In this document: positions 1 to 7,201 of the stretch, one piece after another
How the letters are laid out: every line of letters begins with the position of its first letter
Numbering within the stretch: the stretch's first letter is position 1
DNA from: Thermoleophilaceae bacterium
Lineage (GTDB): Bacteria > Actinomycetota > Thermoleophilia > Solirubrobacterales > Thermoleophilaceae
Reading direction: 5' to 3'
Assembly: GCA_013696425.1 (NCBI GenBank)
Contig: JACCYP010000215.1
Coordinates: forward strand, 1 to 11,309
Length of the DNA stretch: 11,309 bases
Translations under genes and position numbers: made by a program
Notes under the pieces: model-generated
What the model saw: the letters and a program-made list of their open reading frames with translations, nothing else
Database searches by the model: none
What the model was told of the DNA's origin: nothing

Positions 1-47
1 CTACTAGGGCGCCCAGCCCGCAGCCGCCGTCCGTCATGACCCCCGGG

Positions 48-1496
48 TCAGGGCCCGAGGAACTCGGGCGTTGTGGCGACTATCTCGCCGCCCGGACCGT
101 CGTAGCGCAGCCGGTAGCGGCCCGCGCGCAGCCGGGTGTTGACCTGGAAGTAGCCGAGCACGTCGGTGCGGAACTTCGAGATCTCGATGAAGCCGTTTCC
201 GGCCACCCGCTCGAGCACCGCGTTGTGGATTCCCCCTGGGCGGATCTGGCCCCAGATCTTCGAGCGGCCGGCGATCGTCATCGGCGTGGCGAAGGTGCCT
301 AGTGAGGGCTTCGGCTTGCCGCTGCGGAAGATCAGCCCCGACTGGAACTCGTTGAAGCCCTTATAGCCAGCCTTGCGGTCGATGGCCCCGTCGGTGAGCC
401 GGAACTGGTTGATCGTGCGCACGCGCGGGGTCTTCCACGCGATGAAGGCGGCCTCCTGGAGGTAGCGGCTCTGCAGGTCGAGCGCCACCCCGGCGAACCG
501 GTCGGGCGGATCGGTCTGGTAGCCGTACTCGGTGTAGTGCACGTCGAGCCTGCCCGGCCGGCCCGTGCGCAGCACGCGCTTGGCGGTGAGGCGGTCGATG
601 GTCTTCAGCAGGCGCCGGCCGTCGCCGATGGCGGCATCGTCGCGCTCCTTGGACTTCTGCTGGGGCTCGAGGAAGAAGGCGTAGGGGTGGTGGCCGATCG
701 AGTCCGCGGTCACGGGCTTGAAGTTGCGGCAGCTCTCCTTCCGGATGCGCCGGAAGCGCTTGTCGACGCAGCCCATCTCGCGCAGGAAGAGCAGTGGCCG
801 GATCGGGCGCGTCGGGCCGGGGTCCTTGCGACCCGAGGGCGCCAGCTCCCCGACCAGGACGTTCGAGCCGGCGTCGCCGCGCTTGATGGCCGGGTAGATC
901 GCCCGGGCGAGGCCGCGGTAGAGATGCGGGGCGATGAGCTTTGCCGGCCTCCTGCGCGTCTTACGCTGAGCCTGCGGCTGCAGCCACGCGCCCTGGTTGG
1001 GCTCGTTGAGCAGTCCGTACTGGTCCACGAACGGGCCGTAGCGCGCCGCCACGGCCTGTGCGAAGAGCGCGAACTCGGTCGGCTTCGGCTTGTAGACCCT
1101 GTTGTTTCGTTTCGGGTCGCCGGTGCCCCAGATCGGCGCCGGGGTGGTGATCGAGATCATCAGCTTGATGTTGCGGGCAACTGCCGCCTGAACCACGCGG
1201 TCGAGCTCGACCCAGTTGTAAGCGGGGTCATTCGGGTTGGCGGCGTTGAACGCCGGCTTCACCTTGGAAGCCGGCGAAGGGGCGTGGGAGCCCCAGAAGG
1301 CCGACACGCGCAGGCGGTCGACGCCGAGCGAGCTGAATTGGTCCATCGCCTGGTTCACCTGGGTGGGCGTGGAGCCGAGCAGCAGCTGGTCGTCCATGAT
1401 CGACACCTCGGCGTCTTTTGCCGCCAGGGAGCCCGCGGGCAGGGCGAGTGCGCCCGCGCATGCGAGCAGCAGCGTTCTTTGGAGAAGCGTGTTCAT
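48..1496 (-). CDS. Secreted glycoside hydrolase-like protein (GH-A clan TIM barrel, GH5/GH39-like)
   Basis: The 482-aa product is probably exported and acts on a glycan of unknown identity. Residues 1-26 form a Sec-type signal peptide: R7, a Leu/Ala-rich core, then an SLAA site before KDAEV. The body resembles a clan GH-A barrel. The likely acid/base is E165 in LLNEPNQ after strand 4, and the likely nucleophile is E323 in HYTEYGYQ. An SITTPAPIW segment precedes the NEP motif, and the last ~90 residues look like a small beta-rich domain. I chose the ATG at 1496 because it places the signal peptide at the N-terminus. An in-frame ATG at 1598 would add 34 residues without signal character and would run antisense to the epimerase stub. 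No clear Shine-Dalgarno is visible. Family-level assignment and substrate are uncertain; the barrel and the two glutamates are the supported parts. Confidence 0.72.
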   Translation of the reverse strand: MNTLLQRTLLLACAGALALPAGSLAAKDAEVSIMDDQLLLGSTPTQVNQAMDQFSSLGVDRLRVSAFWGSHAPSPASKVKPAFNAANPNDPAYNWVELDRVVQAAVARNIKLMISITTPAPIWGTGDPKRNNRVYKPKPTEFALFAQAVAARYGPFVDQYGLLNEPNQGAWLQPQAQRKTRRRPAKLIAPHLYRGLARAIYPAIKRGDAGSNVLVGELAPSGRKDPGPTRPIRPLLFLREMGCVDKRFRRIRKESCRNFKPVTADSIGHHPYAFFLEPQQKSKERDDAAIGDGRRLLKTIDRLTAKRVLRTGRPGRLDVHYTEYGYQTDPPDRFAGVALDLQSRYLQEAAFIAWKTPRVRTINQFRLTDGAIDRKAGYKGFNEFQSGLIFRSGKPKPSLGTFATPMTIAGRSKIWGQIRPGGIHNAVLERVAGNGFIEISKFRTDVLGYFQVNTRLRAGRYRLRYDGPGGEIVATTPEFLGP

Positions 1497-1563
1497 CGTT
1501 TGGAGATACGAACCGCGAGCCCTGCCGAAGTCGCGGCGGTGATAGTGCCAGACCGCCCGCGCG

Positions 1564-1710
1564 ATGAAGGCATTCGTGACAGGCGCGACGGGGTTCATCG
1601 GCGGCCGGCTCGCCGCGAAGCTTCGCGAGCAGGGCCACGAGGTGGTGGCGCTCGTGCGATCGCCGCGCCCGCTCGACGAGGGCCTGAAGCAGATCTTCGC
1701 CGCCTCCTAG
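1564..1710 (+). pseudogene. Truncated extended-SDR / NAD-dependent epimerase stub (48 codons)
   Basis: The reading frame begins with ATG and encodes MKAFVTGATGFIGGRL followed by an AAKLREQGHEVVALVR segment. This is the first beta-alpha-beta unit of an extended SDR (epimerase/dehydratase) with the TGATGFIG dinucleotide-binding motif at residues 6-13. Such enzymes normally have about 300 residues. Here the frame passes from VALVRSPRP straight to LDEGLKQIFAAS and stops at TAG (1708-1710). The tail could be the native C-terminus joined by an in-frame internal deletion, or chance sequence. The stop overlaps the stop of the minus-strand SDR gene in a shared CTAG. No good ribosome-binding site is visible; GATAGT at 1541-1546 is a weak -10 candidate. 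It is most likely a decayed gene. A functional 48-aa protein is possible but unsupported. Confidence 0.72.
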
Positions 1711-2573
1711 CCGGAGCCGGAGGCCTTCGGCCGCGGGAAGCTGCCGCCCACGACGCGCTCGAAGAGGCGGTCGGGCAGCAGGCGGCGCAGGAAGATCAGG
1801 ATCCGCGCCCCGGCGGTCACCACGTAGCGCGTCTTCGGGCGCTTTGACTCGATCGCTCGCTGGATTGCCTTCGCGACGGCGTCGGGGCCCGCGGCGAGCC
1901 GCGACATCTTCCCGGAGTACGCGCCGGCGGTAACGGCGGCCACGGCCTGGTTGAAGTCGCCATAGGGGCCGTCGTGGTCCACGGTCGCGTCGTTCAGCGC
2001 CCCGATGGCGGCACTGCCGAACTCCGTCTTGATCAGGCCGGGCTCCACGAGTGCCACGCCGACGCCGAACCCAGCCACCTCGAAGCGCAGAGCGTCGGAG
2101 AGCGCCTCAACCGCGAACTTCGTGCCGTGGTAGAAGCCGCCGCCGGGGAACACGACCTTCCCTCCCATCGAGGAGATGTTCACGATCCGTCCGAAACCCT
2201 GCCGGCGCATGCCCGGCAGCACGAGCTGGGCCATCCGCACGAGCCCGAAGACGTTGGTCTCGAACTGGCGCCGGGCCTGGTCGAGTTCGACCGATTCGAC
2301 GGCGCCCGAGAGCGAATAGCCGGCGTTGTTCACGAGGGCGTCCACCGCCCCATGTTCGGCCTCCACCGCCGCCACGGCCGCCTTCATCGACTCCTCGTCG
2401 AGCACGTCGAGGGCGAGTGTGCGGCAGCCCTTGGCCTCGAGATCCGCGATCGAGTCGAGCCGCCTGGCGGTCGCGTAGACCGTGTGCCCGGCGCCGGCCA
2501 GCCGCTCTGCGGCCGCACGGCCGATGCCGGTGGAGCAGCCGCTGATGAGCACGACACGTGGCTGCGAGGGCAC
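1707..2573 (-). CDS. Classical short-chain dehydrogenase/reductase (SDR)
   Basis: The 288-aa product is a cytoplasmic NAD(P)-dependent oxidoreductase of the classical SDR superfamily. Visible hallmarks are the Rossmann glycine motif SGCSTGIG (residues 11-18), NNAG (82-85), catalytic N107, S135, Y148 and K152 (YHGTK, with Ser exactly 13 residues before Tyr), and a PG motif after strand 6 (VEPGLIKTEF). Arg37-Arg38 after the second strand suggests a preference for NADP(H). The start is inferred as GTG at 2573, five residues before the first beta strand; the long upstream open frame is antisense to the acetyltransferase. A TACGAT -10-like hexamer lies at 2598-2603 on the minus strand. It is divergent from the GNAT gene, with 33 bp between start codons. 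The substrate cannot be read from the sequence. Confidence 0.88.
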   Translation of the reverse strand: MPSQPRVVLISGCSTGIGRAAAERLAGAGHTVYATARRLDSIADLEAKGCRTLALDVLDEESMKAAVAAVEAEHGAVDALVNNAGYSLSGAVESVELDQARRQFETNVFGLVRMAQLVLPGMRRQGFGRIVNISSMGGKVVFPGGGFYHGTKFAVEALSDALRFEVAGFGVGVALVEPGLIKTEFGSAAIGALNDATVDHDGPYGDFNQAVAAVTAGAYSGKMSRLAAGPDAVAKAIQRAIESKRPKTRYVVTAGARILIFLRRLLPDRLFERVVGGSFPRPKASGSG

Positions 2574-2606
2574 TGCTACCGCTTCGCGGGGACCAGCATC
2601 GTAGAC

Positions 2607-3248
2607 ATGCGGCCTATCCTCCCCGATTCCGTGACACAGGTGCGCAAGGTCACCCGCGACGATGTCCCGGGGCTCTCCGAATCGCTCTCGCGCGCCTTCT
2701 GGGACGACCCCGTGACCTCGTGGTTCTACCCCGACGAGGAACGCCGCGGCGACCAGCTGCGCAAGTCCTTCGAGCTGCGCCTGAAGGCCGTGTTCCTCTC
2801 GCGCGGGGAGAACTGGACCGTCGACGGCCTGCGAGCGGGTGCGCTCTGGGCTCCGCCGGGCACGTGGCAGGTGGGCACCCGCGAGCTGCTGCGCATGGCG
2901 CCGCTGCTGTTCGACTTCGGCCGCCGCGTGGGGGAGGTGATGCGTGGGCTTGCGAAGCTCGACGAACTCCACCCGAGCGAGCCCCACTGGTACCTGGCCG
3001 TACTCGGCACCGAGCCCGAGCACCAGGGGGAGGGGTGTGGATCGGCGCTCCTCGCCAAGGTGCTCGAGCGCGTGGACCGCGACGAGTGGCCCGCCTACCT
3101 CGAGTCCTCGAAGGAGGACAACCTGCCGTTCTATGCACGCCACGGGTTCGAGGTGACCGACGAGCTGACGCTGCCCGACGGGCCGATGCTGTGGACGATG
3201 TGGAGGGAGCCGCGCGAGGTTACGATCGCTCCCGGTGGGACCGGCTAG
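2607..3248 (+). CDS. GNAT-family N-acetyltransferase
   Basis: The 213-aa product belongs to the GNAT superfamily, which transfers an acetyl group from acetyl-CoA to an amine. Motif A is clear: strand WYLAVLGTEPEHQ followed by the pyrophosphate loop QGEGCG (Q140-G145, pattern QxxGxG) and helix SALLAKVLERVD. Motif B follows as YLESSKEDNLPFYARHGF, the usual pattern in which a Tyr near the end may act as general acid. The N-terminal half, with AFWDDPVTSWFYPDEE and the ALWAPPG segment, resembles the subfamily commonly annotated simply as GNAT acetyltransferase in actinobacteria. The start is taken as ATG 2607; GTG 2631 (VTQVRKVTRDDV) is a credible alternative that begins right at the first beta strand. 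Its 3' end overlaps the start of the Crp-like stub by 14 bp. The acceptor substrate is unknown. Confidence 0.85.
   Translation: MRPILPDSVTQVRKVTRDDVPGLSESLSRAFWDDPVTSWFYPDEERRGDQLRKSFELRLKAVFLSRGENWTVDGLRAGALWAPPGTWQVGTRELLRMAPLLFDFGRRVGEVMRGLAKLDELHPSEPHWYLAVLGTEPEHQGEGCGSALLAKVLERVDRDEWPAYLESSKEDNLPFYARHGFEVTDELTLPDGPMLWTMWREPREVTIAPGGTG
3221..3226 (+). promoter_or_regulatory. Possible -10 element for the Crp-like stub
   Basis: TACGAT (TANNNT pattern) lies 8 nt before the GTG at 3235. That would fit a leaderless or nearly leaderless transcript beginning at the stub start. No convincing -35 hexamer is seen 16-18 bp upstream, so the call rests on one hexamer and its position. Confidence 0.25.
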
Positions 3249-3318
3249 GCCACCCGAGAATCCGCTCGCATCGGTCCGGCTCTTCGCCGGGCTCTCCGAG
3301 GACCTGCAGGCGGAGCTA
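3235..3318 (+). pseudogene. N-terminal stub resembling a cyclic-nucleotide-binding (Crp-like) domain
   Basis: From GTG 3235 the plus frame encodes VGPARPPENPLASV followed by RLFAGLSEDLQAELP. The second part closely matches the first helix of cNMP-binding domains, where proteins typically read LFAGLSxEELxAL. The similarity ends at about residue 28. The expected beta-roll (an LPAGxxLFxxGE-type segment) is absent; the frame instead runs on as the antisense of the WS/DGAT gene, whose stop codon (3316-3318) lies inside this stretch. The 3' limit given is therefore the point where similarity ends, not a stop codon. I infer a broken gene of which only the 5' end remains. The match is short, so chance resemblance cannot be excluded. 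Confidence 0.45.
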
Positions 3319-4635
3319 CCCGGAGGCAGCCGGCCTGGGCTGATCGAGCAGTTCGGTGACCGCCTGGTCGAGGAACTCCGGCAGGCGATCGATGTCCGGC
3401 ATGGCGTCGTAGTCCGCGAGGAAGCCGAAGTCGAGGTGCCCGTCGTAGGAGATGGCTGCGATCACGAGCGCGCGGCGCTCTGCCAGGAAGCCCATGGGCG
3501 CCAGCCATTCGAGCCTGTGGCCGAGCAGGTAGAGCGGAAACTGCGGCCCCGGGAGGTTGGCGGCGAGGAGGTTGGCGGCGGGGTGGTCGAGGCTCGCGCG
3601 CGACGCCTGGGCGAGAAGGGTGGGTGGCGCGAAGTCCTCGAGAGCGGCTATCGAGGCGGCGTGGAGCGCGCCCACGGTCTCCGTGGCCTCCAGGCGGGCG
3701 TCGCGGATCTGCTCGAAGCGCTTCACCGGATCGGCCACCCCGACCGCGAGCGGAACCTCGACGTCGGCCACCCGGCCGTCGCGGGTGGATACCGGAGCAC
3801 TTGCGCGCAACTCGAGTCCCGATGTCGATACACCGCGCGAGTGCAGCCACAGCCCGAGCGCGCCGGCCACGACAGTGAGGTATGCGTCGTGCACGGTGCC
3901 GCCGAGCGCCTCCTTCGCGACCCGGAAATCGCCGAGTTCCTGGCGCGTCCATGCCACGCGGCGGTGGGTGCCGATCGGGACGTTCAGTGGCGTGGCGACC
4001 GGCGTCGGCTCGAAACGCTCACGCAGGGCGCTGAGGGCGCCGAGCGGCAGACGCACGACATCGCTCACGAAGTTTGCCGGCGCGTCGGCGATCGCGGCGC
4101 TCACGAGCTGGGCGTCGGTGGGCTCGGGGCGCGGGGTCCACGAGCGGCGCGGGCCGCCGGGGTCGGAGGGCTTCTCGGTGGGCTCGAGCAGCACGGACAT
4201 GAGGTCGCGTGACACGCCGTCGACGAGCGCCGAGTGGGTCTTCCCGATCACGGCGAAGCGACCGCCGTCCAGGCCCTCGACCAGCCATAGCTCCCACAGC
4301 GGCTTCGAGCGGTCGAGGTGCTGGGAGAACACACGTCCGGCCTGGCGGCGCAGCTGGTCGTCGGAGCCGGGCGGCGGCAGCGCCGTGATGCGCACGTGGT
4401 ACTCGAGGTTGAAGCGCGGATCGTCGACCCAGGCATCGGCGGCCAGGCCGAACGGCGGGCGCACCGGCCGCTGGCGGTAGCGCGGCACGAGATCGAGCCG
4501 TGATTCCACGTGGGCGAGGAAGTCCTCGGGCGCCGGCGGGGGGCCTTCGAACACCATCACGGCGCCCACATGTGTGTGGGTGGCCCAGCCCTCCTCGCTC
4601 AGGAACGAGGAGTCGACGCTTGAGAGCCTGTCCAT
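3316..4635 (-). CDS. Wax ester synthase / diacylglycerol acyltransferase (WS/DGAT) family protein, variant active site
   Basis: The 439-aa product belongs to the bacterial WS/DGAT family, which uses acyl-CoA to acylate long-chain alcohols or diacylglycerol. Family features in order are the N-terminal LSSVDSSFLSEE and THVG segments, PLWELWLVEGL (PLW at 112-114), the condensing motif region at residues 134-140, NLPGPQFPLY (from 360), SYDGHLDFG (396-404) and ADYDAMPD. The active-site motif, normally HHxxxDG, reads H134-S-A-L-V-D-G140, so the second histidine, considered the catalytic base in characterised enzymes, is serine. Length and all other motifs look intact. The enzyme may be inactive, altered in chemistry, or structural. 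It is divergent from the dehydrogenase operon, with only 20 bp between start codons. Its 3' end adjoins the Crp-like stub. Confidence 0.88.
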   Translation of the reverse strand: MDRLSSVDSSFLSEEGWATHTHVGAVMVFEGPPPAPEDFLAHVESRLDLVPRYRQRPVRPPFGLAADAWVDDPRFNLEYHVRITALPPPGSDDQLRRQAGRVFSQHLDRSKPLWELWLVEGLDGGRFAVIGKTHSALVDGVSRDLMSVLLEPTEKPSDPGGPRRSWTPRPEPTDAQLVSAAIADAPANFVSDVVRLPLGALSALRERFEPTPVATPLNVPIGTHRRVAWTRQELGDFRVAKEALGGTVHDAYLTVVAGALGLWLHSRGVSTSGLELRASAPVSTRDGRVADVEVPLAVGVADPVKRFEQIRDARLEATETVGALHAASIAALEDFAPPTLLAQASRASLDHPAANLLAANLPGPQFPLYLLGHRLEWLAPMGFLAERRALVIAAISYDGHLDFGFLADYDAMPDIDRLPEFLDQAVTELLDQPRPAASG

Positions 4636-4647
4636 TGGCGATAGGTT
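4620..4647 (+). promoter_or_regulatory. Candidate sigma70-type promoter of the dehydrogenase operon
   Basis: A -35-like TTGAGA (4620-4625, five of six matches to TTGACA) is followed after 16 bp by TAGGTT (4642-4647, TANNNT). The ATG lies 8 nt beyond, so the transcript would be leaderless or nearly so. An AGGAG sits directly against the ATG (4651-4655), too close for normal Shine-Dalgarno spacing. The promoter lies over the start of the divergent WS/DGAT gene, so the two could interfere. Confidence 0.45.
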
Positions 4648-4655
4648 CCCAGGAG

Positions 4656-5690
4656 ATGCAGGCGGTCACATTCCAGGCTCCCGGCGAGGTGGTGCTCGAG
4701 GACAAGCCCGAGCCCGAGCTGCTGGCCGGCGACGACGCGATCGTCCGGATCGAGGCGACTGGCGTGTGCGGCTCCGACCTGCACATCTTCCACGGCCGCG
4801 TGAAGATCGAGCAGGGCTTCACGCTCGGTCACGAGTTCGTGGGCACGGTGACCGCGGTGGGGGACCAGGTAACCCGCGTGGCCGAGGGAGACCGCGTGCT
4901 CGGCTGCTACCACACCGCCTGCGGCTCCTGCTTCCACTGCATGCGCGCCGAGTACCACAAGTGCGACGACGCGCGGGTGTTCGGGCACGGCTCCACGCTC
5001 GGCTCGCTCGAGGGCACCCAGGCGGACCTCGCGCTCGTGCCGCGCGCGAACATGACCCTGCGACGGGTGCCCGAGGGGATGTCCGACGACGTGGCGCTGT
5101 TCGCCGGTGACGTGTTCGGCACGGGCTATCACTCGGTCGAGGCGTCGAACGTCACGCCCGGCGACACCGTCGCGGTGCTCGGCCTCGGTCCGGTCGGGCT
5201 GTGCGCCGTTCAGGCGGCCACGGCCGCGGGCGCCGCGAACGTGATCGCGATCGACACGGTGGAGGACCGCCTGGGCGTGGCCAAGAGCTTCGGCGCCACT
5301 CCGGTGCACCTCACCGAGGAGAACCCGCGCGCGGTGGCCAAGTCGCTGACCGACGGTCGCGGTGTGGACGCCGCGATCGACGCGGTGGGGCACCCCGACG
5401 CGTTCGACCTCGCGTGCCGCCTCGCCCGCAAGTGCGGCACGGTGTCCGCCACGGGCGTGTACGCCGAGCGGATGGAGGTCCACATGGGCATCGTGTGGAT
5501 CAAGGCGCTCACCATCAAGAGCGGCCACGCGAACGTGATCGGGCACGTGGACCGCGTGCTCGCGATGCTCGACTCCGGCGTGCTCGACCCGAGTGCGCTC
5601 GTGACCCACCACATGCCATTGAGCGAAGCACCTGAGGCCTACGCCGCGTATGACCGGCGCGAGGCGCTCAAGATCGTCATGACCCCGTAA
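4656..5690 (+). CDS. Zinc-dependent alcohol dehydrogenase (medium-chain dehydrogenase/reductase)
   Basis: The 344-aa product is a cytoplasmic MDR-superfamily enzyme that likely interconverts an alcohol and an aldehyde or ketone with NAD(H). Catalytic zinc ligands are C38 (GVCGSDLH) and H59-E60 (GHEFVG). The structural zinc site is complete at C89, C92, C95 and C103. The coenzyme motif GLGPVG is at residues 176-181, and D200 at the end of the next strand (VIAID) points to NAD rather than NADP. The ATG at 4656 gives the standard short N-terminus (MQAVTFQAPGEVVLED). The downstream aldehyde dehydrogenase begins 16 bp after its stop, so the product aldehyde is probably oxidised onward. The exact substrate is not determinable; the GDVFGTGYHSVE region resembles the formaldehyde/threonine dehydrogenase-like branch. 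Confidence 0.9.
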   Translation: MQAVTFQAPGEVVLEDKPEPELLAGDDAIVRIEATGVCGSDLHIFHGRVKIEQGFTLGHEFVGTVTAVGDQVTRVAEGDRVLGCYHTACGSCFHCMRAEYHKCDDARVFGHGSTLGSLEGTQADLALVPRANMTLRRVPEGMSDDVALFAGDVFGTGYHSVEASNVTPGDTVAVLGLGPVGLCAVQAATAAGAANVIAIDTVEDRLGVAKSFGATPVHLTEENPRAVAKSLTDGRGVDAAIDAVGHPDAFDLACRLARKCGTVSATGVYAERMEVHMGIVWIKALTIKSGHANVIGHVDRVLAMLDSGVLDPSALVTHHMPLSEAPEAYAAYDRREALKIVMTP

Positions 5691-5706
5691 TCGAGGAGAT
5701 CCCACC

Positions 5707-7197
5707 GTGACCACGGCAACGCAGTCCCTGTCCGACGCCTCCCGTTCCTTCATCGAGCGCGGGCCTGGCAAGTTGTTCATCGGGAACGAGTGGGTCGACG
5801 CCGCCGACGGGCGCACCTTCGGCACCGAGAACCCGGCCACGGGCGAGGAGATCACGCAGGTCGCGCACGCCGGCGCGGAGGACGTGGACCGCGCGGTGAA
5901 GGCCGCTGCCGCCGCGCTCGAGGGCCCATGGGGCAAGCAGCCGGCCCACGCGCGCGGCCAGCAGATGATGGCGCTCGCCGCCGCCCTCGAGGCCAACACG
6001 GACGAGCTCGCGGAGCTCGAGGCACTCGACCAGGGCAAGCCGGTGGCCTACGCGAAGATGGTCGACGTCCGGCTGGCGGTGGCGCACCTGCAGTACTACG
6101 CGGGCTGGCCGACGAAGATCGAGGGCGAGACGATCCCGGTGTCCTGGCCGAACGCGTTCGTCTACACGCGCAGGGAGCCGGTCGGGGTGTGCGGCCAGAT
6201 CATCCCCTGGAACTTTCCCCTGCTGATGGCCGCCTGGAAGATCGCCCCGGCGCTTGCCGCGGGCTGCACGGTGATCCTCAAGCCGGCCGAGCAGACTCCC
6301 CTGACGGCGCTGCGCCTCGCGGAGCTGGTGGCCGAGGTTGGCCTTCCGGAGGGCGTGGTGAACGTGCTCACCGGCGACGGTGAGACCGGCAAGGCGATCG
6401 TCGATCACCCCGGCATCGCGAAGATCGCGTTCACGGGCTCGACCGAGGTCGGCCGCGCGATCGGCGAGACCGCCGGCCGGATGCTCAAGCGGGTGACGCT
6501 CGAGCTGGGCGGCAAGAGCGCGAACATCATCCTGCCCGACGCCGATCTCGAGCAGGCCATCCCGGGCTCGTTCCAGGGCCTCTACTTCAACACCGGCCAG
6601 GCCTGCAACGCGGCCTCGCGCCTGTACGTGCAGAAGGACCAGTACGACACGGTCGTGTCTGCCCTCGCGGACGCCGCGAAGGGAGCGAAGGTCGGCCCCG
6701 GGCTCGATCCCGAGTCGCAGTTCGGGCCGGTTGTGTCGAAGGCGCAGCACGAGCGGGTGCTCTCCTACATCGAGTCGGGCCTCTCGGAGGGTGCCGAGGC
6801 GGTGGCTGGCGGCGGCGCGACCGAAGGCGCGAACGGCGGCTACTTCATCAACCCGACGCTGTTCGCCGGCGTCGAGGACGACATGAAGATCGCCCGCGAG
6901 GAGATCTTCGGGCCGGTGCTCGTGGCTATGCCCTACGACGACATCGAGGAGGTCGCGCGGCGCGCGAACGATTCGGAGTACGGCCTCGCGGCCGGGGTCT
7001 GGACGCGGGACGTGGGCAACGCCCACCGACTCGCGCACCTGCTGAAGGCCGGATCGGTCTACATCAACGTCTGGGGTGCGAGCGACCCAGCGGCGCCGTT
7101 CGGGGGCTACAAGGCCTCGGGCATCGGGCGTGAGATGGGCCACGCGAACCTCGACGCCTACCTCGAGACCAAGACGGTCTGGACCGCGCTCGGGTGA
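5707..7197 (+). CDS. NAD(P)-dependent aldehyde dehydrogenase
   Basis: The 496-aa, full-length product oxidises an aldehyde to the acid. The oxyanion-hole Asn is N169 in IIPWNFPLLM, the FTGSTEVG loop binds coenzyme, the general base is E266 in LELGGKSANI, and the catalytic thiol is C300 in NTGQACNAASRL. EEIFGPVL and the C-terminal PFGGYKASGIGRE motif are present. The start is GTG at 5707, preceded by a GGAG Shine-Dalgarno (5695-5698) at 8-nt spacing. It is the second gene of the operon after the zinc alcohol dehydrogenase, which suggests a two-step alcohol-to-acid conversion. The DUF389 gene begins within 4 nt of its stop. Family resemblance is to betaine-aldehyde/retinal-type ALDHs, but substrate assignment from motifs alone would be a guess. 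Confidence 0.93.
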   Translation: MTTATQSLSDASRSFIERGPGKLFIGNEWVDAADGRTFGTENPATGEEITQVAHAGAEDVDRAVKAAAAALEGPWGKQPAHARGQQMMALAAALEANTDELAELEALDQGKPVAYAKMVDVRLAVAHLQYYAGWPTKIEGETIPVSWPNAFVYTRREPVGVCGQIIPWNFPLLMAAWKIAPALAAGCTVILKPAEQTPLTALRLAELVAEVGLPEGVVNVLTGDGETGKAIVDHPGIAKIAFTGSTEVGRAIGETAGRMLKRVTLELGGKSANIILPDADLEQAIPGSFQGLYFNTGQACNAASRLYVQKDQYDTVVSALADAAKGAKVGPGLDPESQFGPVVSKAQHERVLSYIESGLSEGAEAVAGGGATEGANGGYFINPTLFAGVEDDMKIAREEIFGPVLVAMPYDDIEEVARRANDSEYGLAAGVWTRDVGNAHRLAHLLKAGSVYINVWGASDPAAPFGGYKASGIGREMGHANLDAYLETKTVWTALG

Positions 7198-7201
7198 TGT
7201 A

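Noticed and set aside
1..47. A gene end at the left edge (tandem TAG on the minus strand and a TAG on the plus strand)
   Set aside because: With 47 bases no frame can be assigned, so no feature is called.
1455..1475. Possible lipobox (LLLAC) in the glycoside hydrolase signal peptide
   Set aside because: The Cys at position 13 falls inside the hydrophobic core, which continues for another ten residues to a normal signal peptidase I site.
1497..1598. Extension of the glycoside hydrolase frame to an ATG at 1598
   Set aside because: The extra 34 residues are Arg/His-rich and would push the signal peptide inward; the stretch is better explained as the opposite strand of the epimerase stub.
1614..1627. 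Perfect 14-bp palindrome CGCGAAGCTTCGCG
   Set aside because: It encodes part of the AKLRE helix of the epimerase stub and shares only GCTTCGCG with the terminator-like repeat; chance in coding DNA is sufficient explanation.
3235..4212. A 325-codon plus-strand frame continuing from the Crp-like stub
   Set aside because: After about residue 28 it is the antisense of the WS/DGAT gene and has no family features; only the first part is meaningful.
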